DNA from: CBFHMJ01 sp965656875 | GTDB lineage: Bacteria; Pseudomonadota; Gammaproteobacteria; Enterobacterales; Alteromonadaceae | Assembly (NCBI GenBank): GCA_965656875.1 | Contig: CBFHMJ010000028.1 | Location: 196,477 to 260,476 of the forward strand | Reading direction: 5' to 3' | DNA length: 64,000 nucleotides | Shown: one piece after another, positions 46,031 to 53,561 of the stretch | Position numbering within the stretch: the stretch's first letter is position 1 | Layout: the number at the start of each line of letters is the position of its first letter | Notes under the pieces: model-generated | Seen by the model: the letters and a program-made list of their open reading frames with translations, nothing else | Told to the model about the DNA's origin: nothing | The model's database searches: none | Translations under genes and position numbers: made by a program

Positions 46031-46915
46031 ATGAATATATTGGATGTAAGTCCCCGTTTACTAAAAGTTTTTGTTGATTTGTGTAACACATCATCAATTT
46101 CAAAAACGGGTGAAAATCTCGGTATGAGCCAACCTTCTGTTAGTCGGCATTTAGCGACACTCAGGGATGCCCTTAATGATCAGCTGTTTGTCGCCCACGG
46201 TAGAGGCGTCAGACCAACACCAACGGCATTGTTACTGTTACCACGGGTCGAAAGTTTACTGATTAATTATGAAAGACTGGCCTCGCCACAAAGAACGTCG
46301 CCAGCAGAAATGTCAGGGATTATCCGGATTGCAACAACGGACTACGGGACGATGTTTGCGCTGCCAGAAGCACTCAATCAAATCAATCACCAGGCACCTA
46401 ACCTTGGGGTTGAAGTCTTCCCACTGGATAACGATTTATTTGTAAAGCTCCTTGATGGCCGTCTGGATTTCGCATTGTTTACGGATTATGCGACGCATGA
46501 AGGAATAGAACATCATGATTTATTTGAAGAACATCACGAATATATCGTCTGCCAGAATCATCCGCTGTTAACGCGAAAAACAATTAAAAAAGCCGATATT
46601 GAAAAATTTCCCAGACTACTCGTGAACATCATCGGGGATCGTTACAGCTTTGTCGATGACAGAGCGCTGGGCAAAGCCTCTCCAAGGGTCTGGCTGCCGT
46701 ACTTTACGACAGCACCATTTTTGGTTGAAGGAACGGAGCTTGTGATGTCAGCACCTGCCAGACTTGCTCACAAACTGGCTCAATCACTGAATATAACGAT
46801 TTTACCCCTGTTGCCAGAAGAAAAGCCGTTTAAGTACCGCCTGATTTGGGCGAAGCAAGTAACGGATGACCCCATGTTAAATTGGGTAAAACAAACCATC
46901 ATCAACGCTCATTAA
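46031..46915 (+). CDS. LysR-family transcriptional regulator
   Basis: The 294-aa product begins MNILDVSPRLLKVFVDLCN, with the helix-turn-helix SKTGENLGMSQPSVSRHLATL at residues about 25-45, then a periplasmic-binding-protein-like effector domain (GIIRIATTDYGTMFALPEAL). It is divergent from the OsmC-hydrolase-SDR genes with about 90 bases between starts and overlaps the 3' end of the large hybrid kinase gene by 14 bases. A regulator of the divergent operon is the simplest reading. Confidence 0.9.
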   Translation: MNILDVSPRLLKVFVDLCNTSSISKTGENLGMSQPSVSRHLATLRDALNDQLFVAHGRGVRPTPTALLLLPRVESLLINYERLASPQRTSPAEMSGIIRIATTDYGTMFALPEALNQINHQAPNLGVEVFPLDNDLFVKLLDGRLDFALFTDYATHEGIEHHDLFEEHHEYIVCQNHPLLTRKTIKKADIEKFPRLLVNIIGDRYSFVDDRALGKASPRVWLPYFTTAPFLVEGTELVMSAPARLAHKLAQSLNITILPLLPEEKPFKYRLIWAKQVTDDPMLNWVKQTIINAH

Positions 46916-49900
46916 CCGAAACACCCCCCAACTCATACTCCTTCACCGTCACCCCAAATTCCGCCTTAAAACAACTACTAAAATACGAGGTTGACGAAAA
47001 ACCCACTTCATCAGCAATCTGGGCCACGGTTAACGCCTGGCCCAGCAGTTCCGTCGCTTTACGCAGCCGATACTTTCTCAAATACTCAGAAAAATTATGA
47101 TCAACTAATCCCGCTAATTTTCTGTTTAATTGCCGTTCGCCAATGTGCATCAGGTCGGCGGCCTGGGTGCGATTGAACGACTGAGCCGTATAATTATCGG
47201 CAATCACCCGTTCAAATTTTTCGATAAATTTCCGGTCTCGCTCCCGGCCGACAGGCTCAATCTGGCTGAACGGGTGGGGGCTACTCAGGTCTGCGCCGCG
47301 TTTTCTTCGCAGGATATCCCGGATCGATAACAAGTTACTCACCCGTAATATCAATTCATCGGTATGGAAAGGCTTGGCGATATAGTCATCGACATTATCT
47401 TCCCAACCCTGCATCCGGCTTTCTAAATCGCCTCGCGCCGTTAACATGATCACTGGAATATGGCTGGTGCGTTCATCTGCTCTGATTTTTCGCACGACTT
47501 CAAAGCCATCAATTCCCGGCATCATGACATCACAAATAATCAGATCCGGAATCGTCTCCAATGCACACCGCAAACCCTCTTCGCCGTTTTCTGCTTCTAA
47601 CCAGTGGTACTCAGCGCAAAACGCCTCTCGCAGGAACGCCCGCATATCCGGGTTATCCTCAATGAACAATAATGACGATTTGTTCTCGTTCTGTTCGTTG
47701 GTTACATGGGCTGAATCATTGCTTGCATGGCTTAACGTGTTAGTTTCTAACGCTAAAAACTCGTCTGAAACCCCTGACAGGGGCGCGATCAGCTCGTTGT
47801 CCGCGGTTGTTGTAATTGCCGACTGATCAACGGTTTGCTCCAGTGTTATCGGCAAACTTACTTCAAAACGGCTGCCGTTGCCCGGTGTGCTGTCCAGTGA
47901 GATGCTGCCGCCGTTAATTTCAACCAACTCCTTAATTAACGCCAGTCCGACACCTGCGCCTGGCACCTTCTCATCGTGGTAGTTATTCGCCCGTGAAAAA
48001 CGCTCAAAAATAATCGACTGTTTATCCGGTTCGATACCCACGCCGGTATCCGATACCGTTATCAACAACTGCGCCTTGTTATGACGGATCGACAACTGAA
48101 CCTGGCCACCACGGGGCGTGTATTTAATCGCGTTCGACAACAAGTTAGAGAGAATTTTTTCTAGTGAATCCTCGGTTAAAACAACGCTCAGTTCCTCAAC
48201 ATCAGCAACAACCAGGGTCACGCCTTTTTTCTCGGCTATGGGCCGGTAGGACTCAGTGATCGGGTTGACGGTTTGCGTTAATGAAAACGTTTGCCAGGTT
48301 AACGGCTGTTGAGACTCCAGTTTAGCCAGCTGTAAAAGCTGCTCGACCATTCTTAATAAACGCTGTGCATTCCGCTTGACCAACAACAAACGGTTCTCTT
48401 TTTTATCCTTGCTAACGTCATTGAGTAATTCCTCAATGGGATTAAGAATCAGCGTCAGCGGCGTCATAAACTCATGAGAAAGATTCGCAAACATCCCCTG
48501 TTTTTGTTGCAGGAGCGCACTGATGGTTTGAGTTTTCTGCTCCAGTTCATCCTTATTTTTTTGCAGCGCTAATGTCCGTTCTTTAACGCCTTGTTCCAAC
48601 GTTTCAGCCCGTTGCTTTAATGAAGCAACCCGGTAGCGCACAAAGAACATCGTCAAGGCCACAATGCCGAGCAAGTAAACCACATAGGCCTGCCAGGTTT
48701 TCCACAACGGCGGCGTAATCACCACCGCTAATGACGTTTCCTCTGTGTTCCAATGTCCATTTGGCTGACTACTTTTTACTTTAAACACATAATCACCCGC
48801 AGGGAGCGTGGTGTAAGTTGCCACCCGGTTATTAGCATCGGTTTCTATCCAGTCTTCATCTAAGCCAACCATCATGTATTGGTAGTTAATCGCGTTCTGC
48901 TGTGTAAAGCTCAATGCCGAAAACGTCAACGAAAACAAATAATCCCGATACGTTAAATTCAGCTGACTAAGCCGATCGATTTCTTGCGGTAAAATCGCTG
49001 ACTCACCCTGACTAACCTTAACTTCCTGATTTAAAATCTTAAAATTTGTTAAAACCGGCGCGGTATCCTCCAGATGTCGCGTGCCTGTCATCAGTGGCAG
49101 GCTGGTCAGCCCAAGGGACGTTCCCAGGTACAAACGGTCAGTATCACTGATTAAGTTTGCTCCATCGTTAAACACACTGCTATGCAAACCACTGCTTGCA
49201 TTTAATTGCTGTAAAACTCTGATATCCTTCGATAATTCCATGATGGAATCGTTGCCGGTTAGCCATAAATGCCCGTGTTTGTCCTGACTGATTCCTTTAA
49301 CGGTAGAGATGGGGATTTGAGGATGATGTATCAGGGTTCTGCTGGCATGAAGATATTCCCACAGGCCGTAACCATCTGTGCCAACCCACACCCGAGAAGC
49401 ACTGTCTTTAAACAGTATTTTGATGTTTGGTGCCTGAGAAATAGCTAAATCAGACAATCGCTGTATCACCTTATTGGTTTTATCAAACACAGCCACGCCG
49501 CTGTCGTTGGTGCCAAGTAACAAAAAGTCGTCATTAATATCAACGATGGTCATCACATTCATCTGGGTAAAGAAGTGTTCGAACGAACCTGTGGCTTTGT
49601 CCAGCAAGGCAACACCGCCGCTGTCTTTCTTTAACTTCGCCAGTCCAACCCATACGTTATCGCTACCATCAATCATCAAACTGTACACCGACTGGCTGAG
49701 CAGGCCGCCTGATTCTGGTGCTTTGTTATGAAATACCGGTGTGCGCTGTTGATCGGGTAAGAGTTCGACTAAGCCACTGGCCGGGCTGCCAATCCAGACA
49801 CTGCCGCTCTGATCTTGTTGAATCGCAATAGCATCCGTGACTTGTGGTAAGCGATTGTCCCAGTTCTTCGTTTGAACATTTTGTTGTAACACGCCGCTAT

Positions 49901-51137
49901 TGGTGCCCATCCACAGCCCACCGATGGCGTCCTGATAAACGGACGAAACCACAAAACTCTGCTTTTCCTGGCTTGCCAGATGGTCAATCGCTGCTGCTTG
50001 CTGGCTTAAGATAAAAACACCATCTTCCGTCGCAAACCACAATGAGCCTTCCTTATCCTGAAAAATGGCATTAACAATATTGGCGCTGAACTGCCCCATA
50101 ATATGCGGCGCTTTATTAAACCGGATAAAACTATCGTTTTGCTCGTCATACCGGTTCAAACCCCGACCATAGGTGCCTAACCAGATGTTTTCGGCGTCAT
50201 CCTTGAACATCACATTGATTTCATTTCCAGATAACGACGACGCATCAGTCTCATCATGACGGTAACTGCGGAAGGTTTGCGCTACCGGATCATAAACGCT
50301 CACGCCATTATCGGTGCCAAGCCAGATATGACCATGACGATCTTCAACAATTGCCCGCACAAAATTATTCACCAGCCCCTTATTATTCGGGGCTTCCTTA
50401 AACTGAAGTGTTGTTTGACGACTCTCATCATGCATGTAAACACCTTCGCCTAACATGCCCAGCCACAGCTTGCCTTGCGAATCCTTAACACTGGTCCACA
50501 CGCCGGATTGATAGACATTAATCGGTATTTCAGAGCTATGAGAAACGCGATGGTTAGTCGATGTTGCGGTATTAAACTTATCGACACCATGTCGAGTATT
50601 GATCCATAACGTCTCATTTTCATCGGGAAGGAATGACCAGATATTGTCACTTTTGATACTGTTTTTATCATCAGCCGCGTGACGAAAATGTGTGACGGCT
50701 GATGTATCTAACGCAATGCGATTCAGTCCGCCGCCATACGTACCAACCCACAATTGGCCTGTTGTATCTTCAGCTAACGCTACGACTGCATTACTGGAAA
50801 GAGCGCTATTAGTACTATCAACGCTATCATCAACACTATCATCAACACTGTCACCTCGAACATTGGTAAACGATTTGAGTGAATAGCCATCGTAACGAAA
50901 CAGCCCGTTTTCCGTGCCGAGCCAGATAAACCCTCTCGACGACTGCAAAATAGCATTAACCGTGCCCAGGGTTTTCCCATTCACAGACCGCAGATGTTGG
51001 AACTTAGGATCGGCAGTAATCACACCACTGGCTAAAACCATCTGGCTAAAGCCAGCAAATGAAAAAAACAGCAGTAAAACCAGTGACCATTTGGGGACGA
51101 AACTCATTAATTTGTTAACACGTAGTTTGAAAATCAT
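46902..51137 (-). CDS. Hybrid two-component system protein (beta-propeller sensor, kinase, receiver, AraC)
   Basis: A single 1411-aa chain combines a whole signalling pathway. A signal-anchor and many two-component-propeller repeats (IWLGTENGLFRYD, QLWVGTYGGGLNRI) span about residues 1-680. A Y_Y_Y-type domain and a membrane segment (about 815-835) follow. Next is a histidine kinase with NLSHEFMTPLTL (His888) and ATP-binding GVGLALIKEL, then a receiver, LIICDVMMPG (Asp1203), and an AraC-type DNA-binding end (about 1310-1405). Such proteins usually sense a ligand outside the cytoplasm and switch on neighbouring genes. The only divergent neighbour is the peptide and ATP-grasp locus. Confidence 0.9.
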   Translation of the reverse strand: MIFKLRVNKLMSFVPKWSLVLLLFFSFAGFSQMVLASGVITADPKFQHLRSVNGKTLGTVNAILQSSRGFIWLGTENGLFRYDGYSLKSFTNVRGDSVDDSVDDSVDSTNSALSSNAVVALAEDTTGQLWVGTYGGGLNRIALDTSAVTHFRHAADDKNSIKSDNIWSFLPDENETLWINTRHGVDKFNTATSTNHRVSHSSEIPINVYQSGVWTSVKDSQGKLWLGMLGEGVYMHDESRQTTLQFKEAPNNKGLVNNFVRAIVEDRHGHIWLGTDNGVSVYDPVAQTFRSYRHDETDASSLSGNEINVMFKDDAENIWLGTYGRGLNRYDEQNDSFIRFNKAPHIMGQFSANIVNAIFQDKEGSLWFATEDGVFILSQQAAAIDHLASQEKQSFVVSSVYQDAIGGLWMGTNSGVLQQNVQTKNWDNRLPQVTDAIAIQQDQSGSVWIGSPASGLVELLPDQQRTPVFHNKAPESGGLLSQSVYSLMIDGSDNVWVGLAKLKKDSGGVALLDKATGSFEHFFTQMNVMTIVDINDDFLLLGTNDSGVAVFDKTNKVIQRLSDLAISQAPNIKILFKDSASRVWVGTDGYGLWEYLHASRTLIHHPQIPISTVKGISQDKHGHLWLTGNDSIMELSKDIRVLQQLNASSGLHSSVFNDGANLISDTDRLYLGTSLGLTSLPLMTGTRHLEDTAPVLTNFKILNQEVKVSQGESAILPQEIDRLSQLNLTYRDYLFSLTFSALSFTQQNAINYQYMMVGLDEDWIETDANNRVATYTTLPAGDYVFKVKSSQPNGHWNTEETSLAVVITPPLWKTWQAYVVYLLGIVALTMFFVRYRVASLKQRAETLEQGVKERTLALQKNKDELEQKTQTISALLQQKQGMFANLSHEFMTPLTLILNPIEELLNDVSKDKKENRLLLVKRNAQRLLRMVEQLLQLAKLESQQPLTWQTFSLTQTVNPITESYRPIAEKKGVTLVVADVEELSVVLTEDSLEKILSNLLSNAIKYTPRGGQVQLSIRHNKAQLLITVSDTGVGIEPDKQSIIFERFSRANNYHDEKVPGAGVGLALIKELVEINGGSISLDSTPGNGSRFEVSLPITLEQTVDQSAITTTADNELIAPLSGVSDEFLALETNTLSHASNDSAHVTNEQNENKSSLLFIEDNPDMRAFLREAFCAEYHWLEAENGEEGLRCALETIPDLIICDVMMPGIDGFEVVRKIRADERTSHIPVIMLTARGDLESRMQGWEDNVDDYIAKPFHTDELILRVSNLLSIRDILRRKRGADLSSPHPFSQIEPVGRERDRKFIEKFERVIADNYTAQSFNRTQAADLMHIGERQLNRKLAGLVDHNFSEYLRKYRLRKATELLGQALTVAQIADEVGFSSTSYFSSCFKAEFGVTVKEYELGGVSVNER
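50815..50853 (-). repeat. 12-bp coding tandem repeat
   Basis: A 12-base unit (plus-strand CTATCATCAACA) is repeated about three times with one imperfect copy at each end. It encodes repeated DDSV units in the sensor region of the hybrid kinase. Copy-number change keeps the frame. Confidence 0.75.
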
Positions 51138-51422
51138 GAGCGATAAGTCGCGATTAATGGAAGAAAAGACCAGCGAATAACAAGGCGAGACAGAAGAAAT
51201 GCAGGTTTTAATCGAATGAAAATTATCATAATTATTTGATATAAAAGGATTTTATAATTGTGTCTCAAAATTTAAATCATTATGTCCCAAATGTTGTCCT
51301 TATTAAATCATTTTTTAACTTAGTCTTTTTTCCGTCCTGACTTACGAGGTGTCAGCGACAACGGAAAGCCCGGTTTACTGGGGCTTACGACACTAAAATA
51401 AAATATCTCAAGGATATGCATA
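51138..51422. promoter_or_regulatory. Divergent control region of hybrid kinase and RiPP genes
   Basis: A 285-base gap between divergent genes. It is AT-rich near 51220-51260 and contains a small stem (AAGCCC and GGGCTT, 51366-51386) in the likely leader of the peptide transcript. AAGGA lies about 10 bases before the peptide ATG. It is the expected site for a regulator of both genes. Confidence 0.45.
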
Positions 51423-51587
51423 ATGAAAAAATCAACGAATACTCAAACTCGTGTATTTGCACGTAAAGTAGCTACTAAATTAACAAATGATGAAATGAAG
51501 CATGTGTCTGGTGGTTCTAAAGGCGGTCAACACGGTTCAACGCCAGATACACCGATTGAGCAGCGTCCAGCAGAAAACATGAACTAA
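51423..51587 (+). CDS. Candidate RiPP precursor peptide, double-glycine leader
   Basis: The 54-aa product begins MKKSTNTQTRVFARKVATKL. Its leader ends TNDEMKHVSGG, an xLxxxEMxxVxGG double-glycine signal (Gly30-Gly31) like that of bacteriocins and other ribosomally made peptides. The 23 residues after it are Gly/Pro/polar and contain acidic residues Asp42, Glu46 and Glu51 plus hydroxyl residues Ser39, Thr40 and Thr43 and Lys33. Those are the partners that ATP-grasp ligases join in graspetides. An ATP-grasp gene follows 95 bases downstream. AAGGA precedes the ATG. It is too short for a standard gene call. Confidence 0.78.
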   Translation: MKKSTNTQTRVFARKVATKLTNDEMKHVSGGSKGGQHGSTPDTPIEQRPAENMN

Positions 51588-51603
51588 GTTCTGTTTTTCG
51601 TTC

Positions 51604-51624
51604 AGTAAGGGCTTTGCCCTTACT
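51604..51624 (+). terminator. Intercistronic hairpin, probable attenuator
   Basis: Perfect 9-bp arms AGTAAGGGC and GCCCTTACT around TTT, starting 17 bases after the peptide stop, with no long T run after it. Between a small precursor gene and its enzyme this would give much more peptide mRNA than enzyme mRNA. Confidence 0.65.
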
Positions 51625-51682
51625 GGGTTTGTTAAAAACTAATGCAACGTCAACACACTCAGGTTTCGGATTCCTCCCCGTC

Positions 51683-52723
51683 ATGAAAGTACTCATAAAA
51701 GCCTCGCCACATAATCATGCGGCAAAAATAATCACGTCCGCACTCTCAAACAGAGGCCACTCCGTTGATGTTGACATGCAGTCGTCATTTCCATCACAAC
51801 AGATTAGTTCGGTGTCCCTTAGCAATGCGCAAGACAGCCGTTTTAACACCCAGGGTAAAGACACCACAATAACCGCGGACGAACACTACGATAGTGTGAT
51901 CTGGCTGAACAAAGAAAAGCTCGACATCTGCTCGTCTGCGGCTGAAGAAGACATTGACTACATCACCACCGAATCCAATCTGTTTCTACGCGCATCCAAT
52001 TACTTCCTGGGGAAAGAAAACGACGCATTCTGGGTTAATCCACTCGAATCCTATGCACGATCTGGCCTGAAACCCGTTCAACTCCAATGTGCAAAAAACG
52101 TCGGCTTTAACATTCCCGACACCCTGATCAGCAATCATCCAGCCGATATTCTTCACTTTATCCAACAAAGCCCAACTCCCGTCATTGCCAAACCGTTCTC
52201 TACCATCAACTGGCAGGAAAATGACGAATTGTTTTACTTCCCAACAACGGTTATCACTGCCGAGCAAGTCGCCAGCTCAGAAGCAGAGATCCAACTCTGC
52301 CCGGTCATCTACCAACAATGCATTGAAAAACGTTACGAATTGCGCGTTACCGTTATGGGGCAAACCATCATGGCCGCCAAACTTAATTATCCCGACCAAG
52401 GCCGGGTTGATGCCAGAGAACACTTTGCATCTCAAGACTTCACCATTGAAAAAGTCACACTACCCCCAGCGATCCACGATCAATGTTTAGCCCTGATGGA
52501 ACAGTTAGGTCTGGTTTACGGTTGTCTGGATTTGATCGTCGATAAATCCGGCAACTATTACTTTCTGGAAATAAACAACGCCGGACAATTTTTATGGAAA
52601 GAACACCGAGGAGAAGGATTCCCACTATTACACATTTACTGCGACTTTATCGAATCACAGGATAAACACTTTCAATGGAATGGACGGGGAGAATACCTGT
52701 ATAAGGATCTGATGGGGGAGTGA
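51683..52723 (+). CDS. ATP-grasp ligase, RiPP-modifying (MvdC/MvdD-like)
   Basis: The product is 346 aa from ATG 51683 (MKVLIKASPHNHAA). It is an ATP-grasp enzyme: TPVIAKPFSTINW (nucleotide-binding lysine), YQQCIEKRYELRVTVMG, and YGCLDLIVDKSGNYYFLEINNAGQFLW, which carries the metal-binding Asp and Glu/Asn of the family. The EINNAGQFLW end resembles graspetide synthetases such as MvdD. Together with the precursor just upstream, the reading is an enzyme that forms side-chain ester or amide links in the peptide. The start has only weak ribosome-binding sequence, in keeping with low enzyme need. Confidence 0.82.
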   Translation: MKVLIKASPHNHAAKIITSALSNRGHSVDVDMQSSFPSQQISSVSLSNAQDSRFNTQGKDTTITADEHYDSVIWLNKEKLDICSSAAEEDIDYITTESNLFLRASNYFLGKENDAFWVNPLESYARSGLKPVQLQCAKNVGFNIPDTLISNHPADILHFIQQSPTPVIAKPFSTINWQENDELFYFPTTVITAEQVASSEAEIQLCPVIYQQCIEKRYELRVTVMGQTIMAAKLNYPDQGRVDAREHFASQDFTIEKVTLPPAIHDQCLALMEQLGLVYGCLDLIVDKSGNYYFLEINNAGQFLWKEHRGEGFPLLHIYCDFIESQDKHFQWNGRGEYLYKDLMGE

Positions 52724-53120
52724 GTATAAATCCTGAGATGTCAGTTGATTAAATGCTTTATATCAAGAGCTTAAATATGTACAGCTCTATATTGAATTTC
52801 GAGAGGATGGAGGTGTGCGGAGAAAGAGCAATCGCTCAACACACCGCAATTCAAGGCAGCCTGTCAATCTTAGTTGTTTCCATCCGCGAGATAACAGTAA
52901 GTAAGTCTTAATAGTTTTACAAGTTAAATTTTAACGACAAGAATTAAAGACGTTTAAACTAAAACGTCATATTTTGATCAGTTGTATGTTTGAAATTCAA
53001 TGTCGTGCTTCAGTACTTTGTAAGCGATAAAAGGCTGAAAGGGGGAGTTTTGATTAACGTAAAATATGCATAGAATTTATCACTAACCCCAATACACATT
53101 AATCATTTTTCCTACGCTCA
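52724..53120. other. Intergenic region, no gene supported
   Basis: A gap of about 400 bases between the ATP-grasp gene and a minus-strand small gene. No exporter, protease or further peptide gene is visible. AT-rich from about 52890 on. Confidence 0.4.
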
Positions 53121-53390
53121 TTAAACCGCTTTCACAATATTCTTCTCAAGCTTGCCATGATTCATAGCCGTATAAGCAAACCCCTTCAACGCATTACCCC
53201 TGACGATGTCGTCAGCGTGTGCTGAAAGCTGCACACTCACATCCTGCGTAAATTTCCAGTTCGGATGACAAAATCCCAGTTTGATCGGGATAAGCTTCAA
53301 TGCCTCGGTATCATCATGTTTTATTGCATGCCACACATCTGCATCTGAAAACTCATTGGTATGAACATCGTCGTAAATTAATCTTGTCAC
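53121..53390 (-). CDS. Small hypothetical protein
   Basis: The 89-aa soluble product has helical repeats (ADDIVRGNALKGFAYTAMN looks like a HEAT-type helix pair). No recognised family and no signal peptide. It lies between the RiPP locus and cas3, facing away from cas3. Its role is unknown. Confidence 0.55.
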   Translation of the reverse strand: MTRLIYDDVHTNEFSDADVWHAIKHDDTEALKLIPIKLGFCHPNWKFTQDVSVQLSAHADDIVRGNALKGFAYTAMNHGKLEKNIVKAV

Positions 53391-53500
53391 CAGACAGCTA
53401 CCTCCCCAAAAAACTTAGGAGACAGATTAACCCGACACCTGCAAAAGGCAATACTGAACCGATGATATAGTCCCGCCAGCAAAACAAACCATGTTTCACA

Positions 53501-53526
53501 ACTGTCCCATAAATGATACTGTCCCA
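53501..53526 (+). promoter_or_regulatory. Direct repeats upstream of cas3
   Basis: ACTGTCCCA occurs twice, 17 bases apart start to start, ending 35 bases before the cas3 ATG. The spacing of just over one and a half helix turns could suit a regulator. Function is not known. Confidence 0.4.
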
Positions 53527-53561
53527 CGCCTAAAAACAACTAAACGAATCAGGGACAACTC

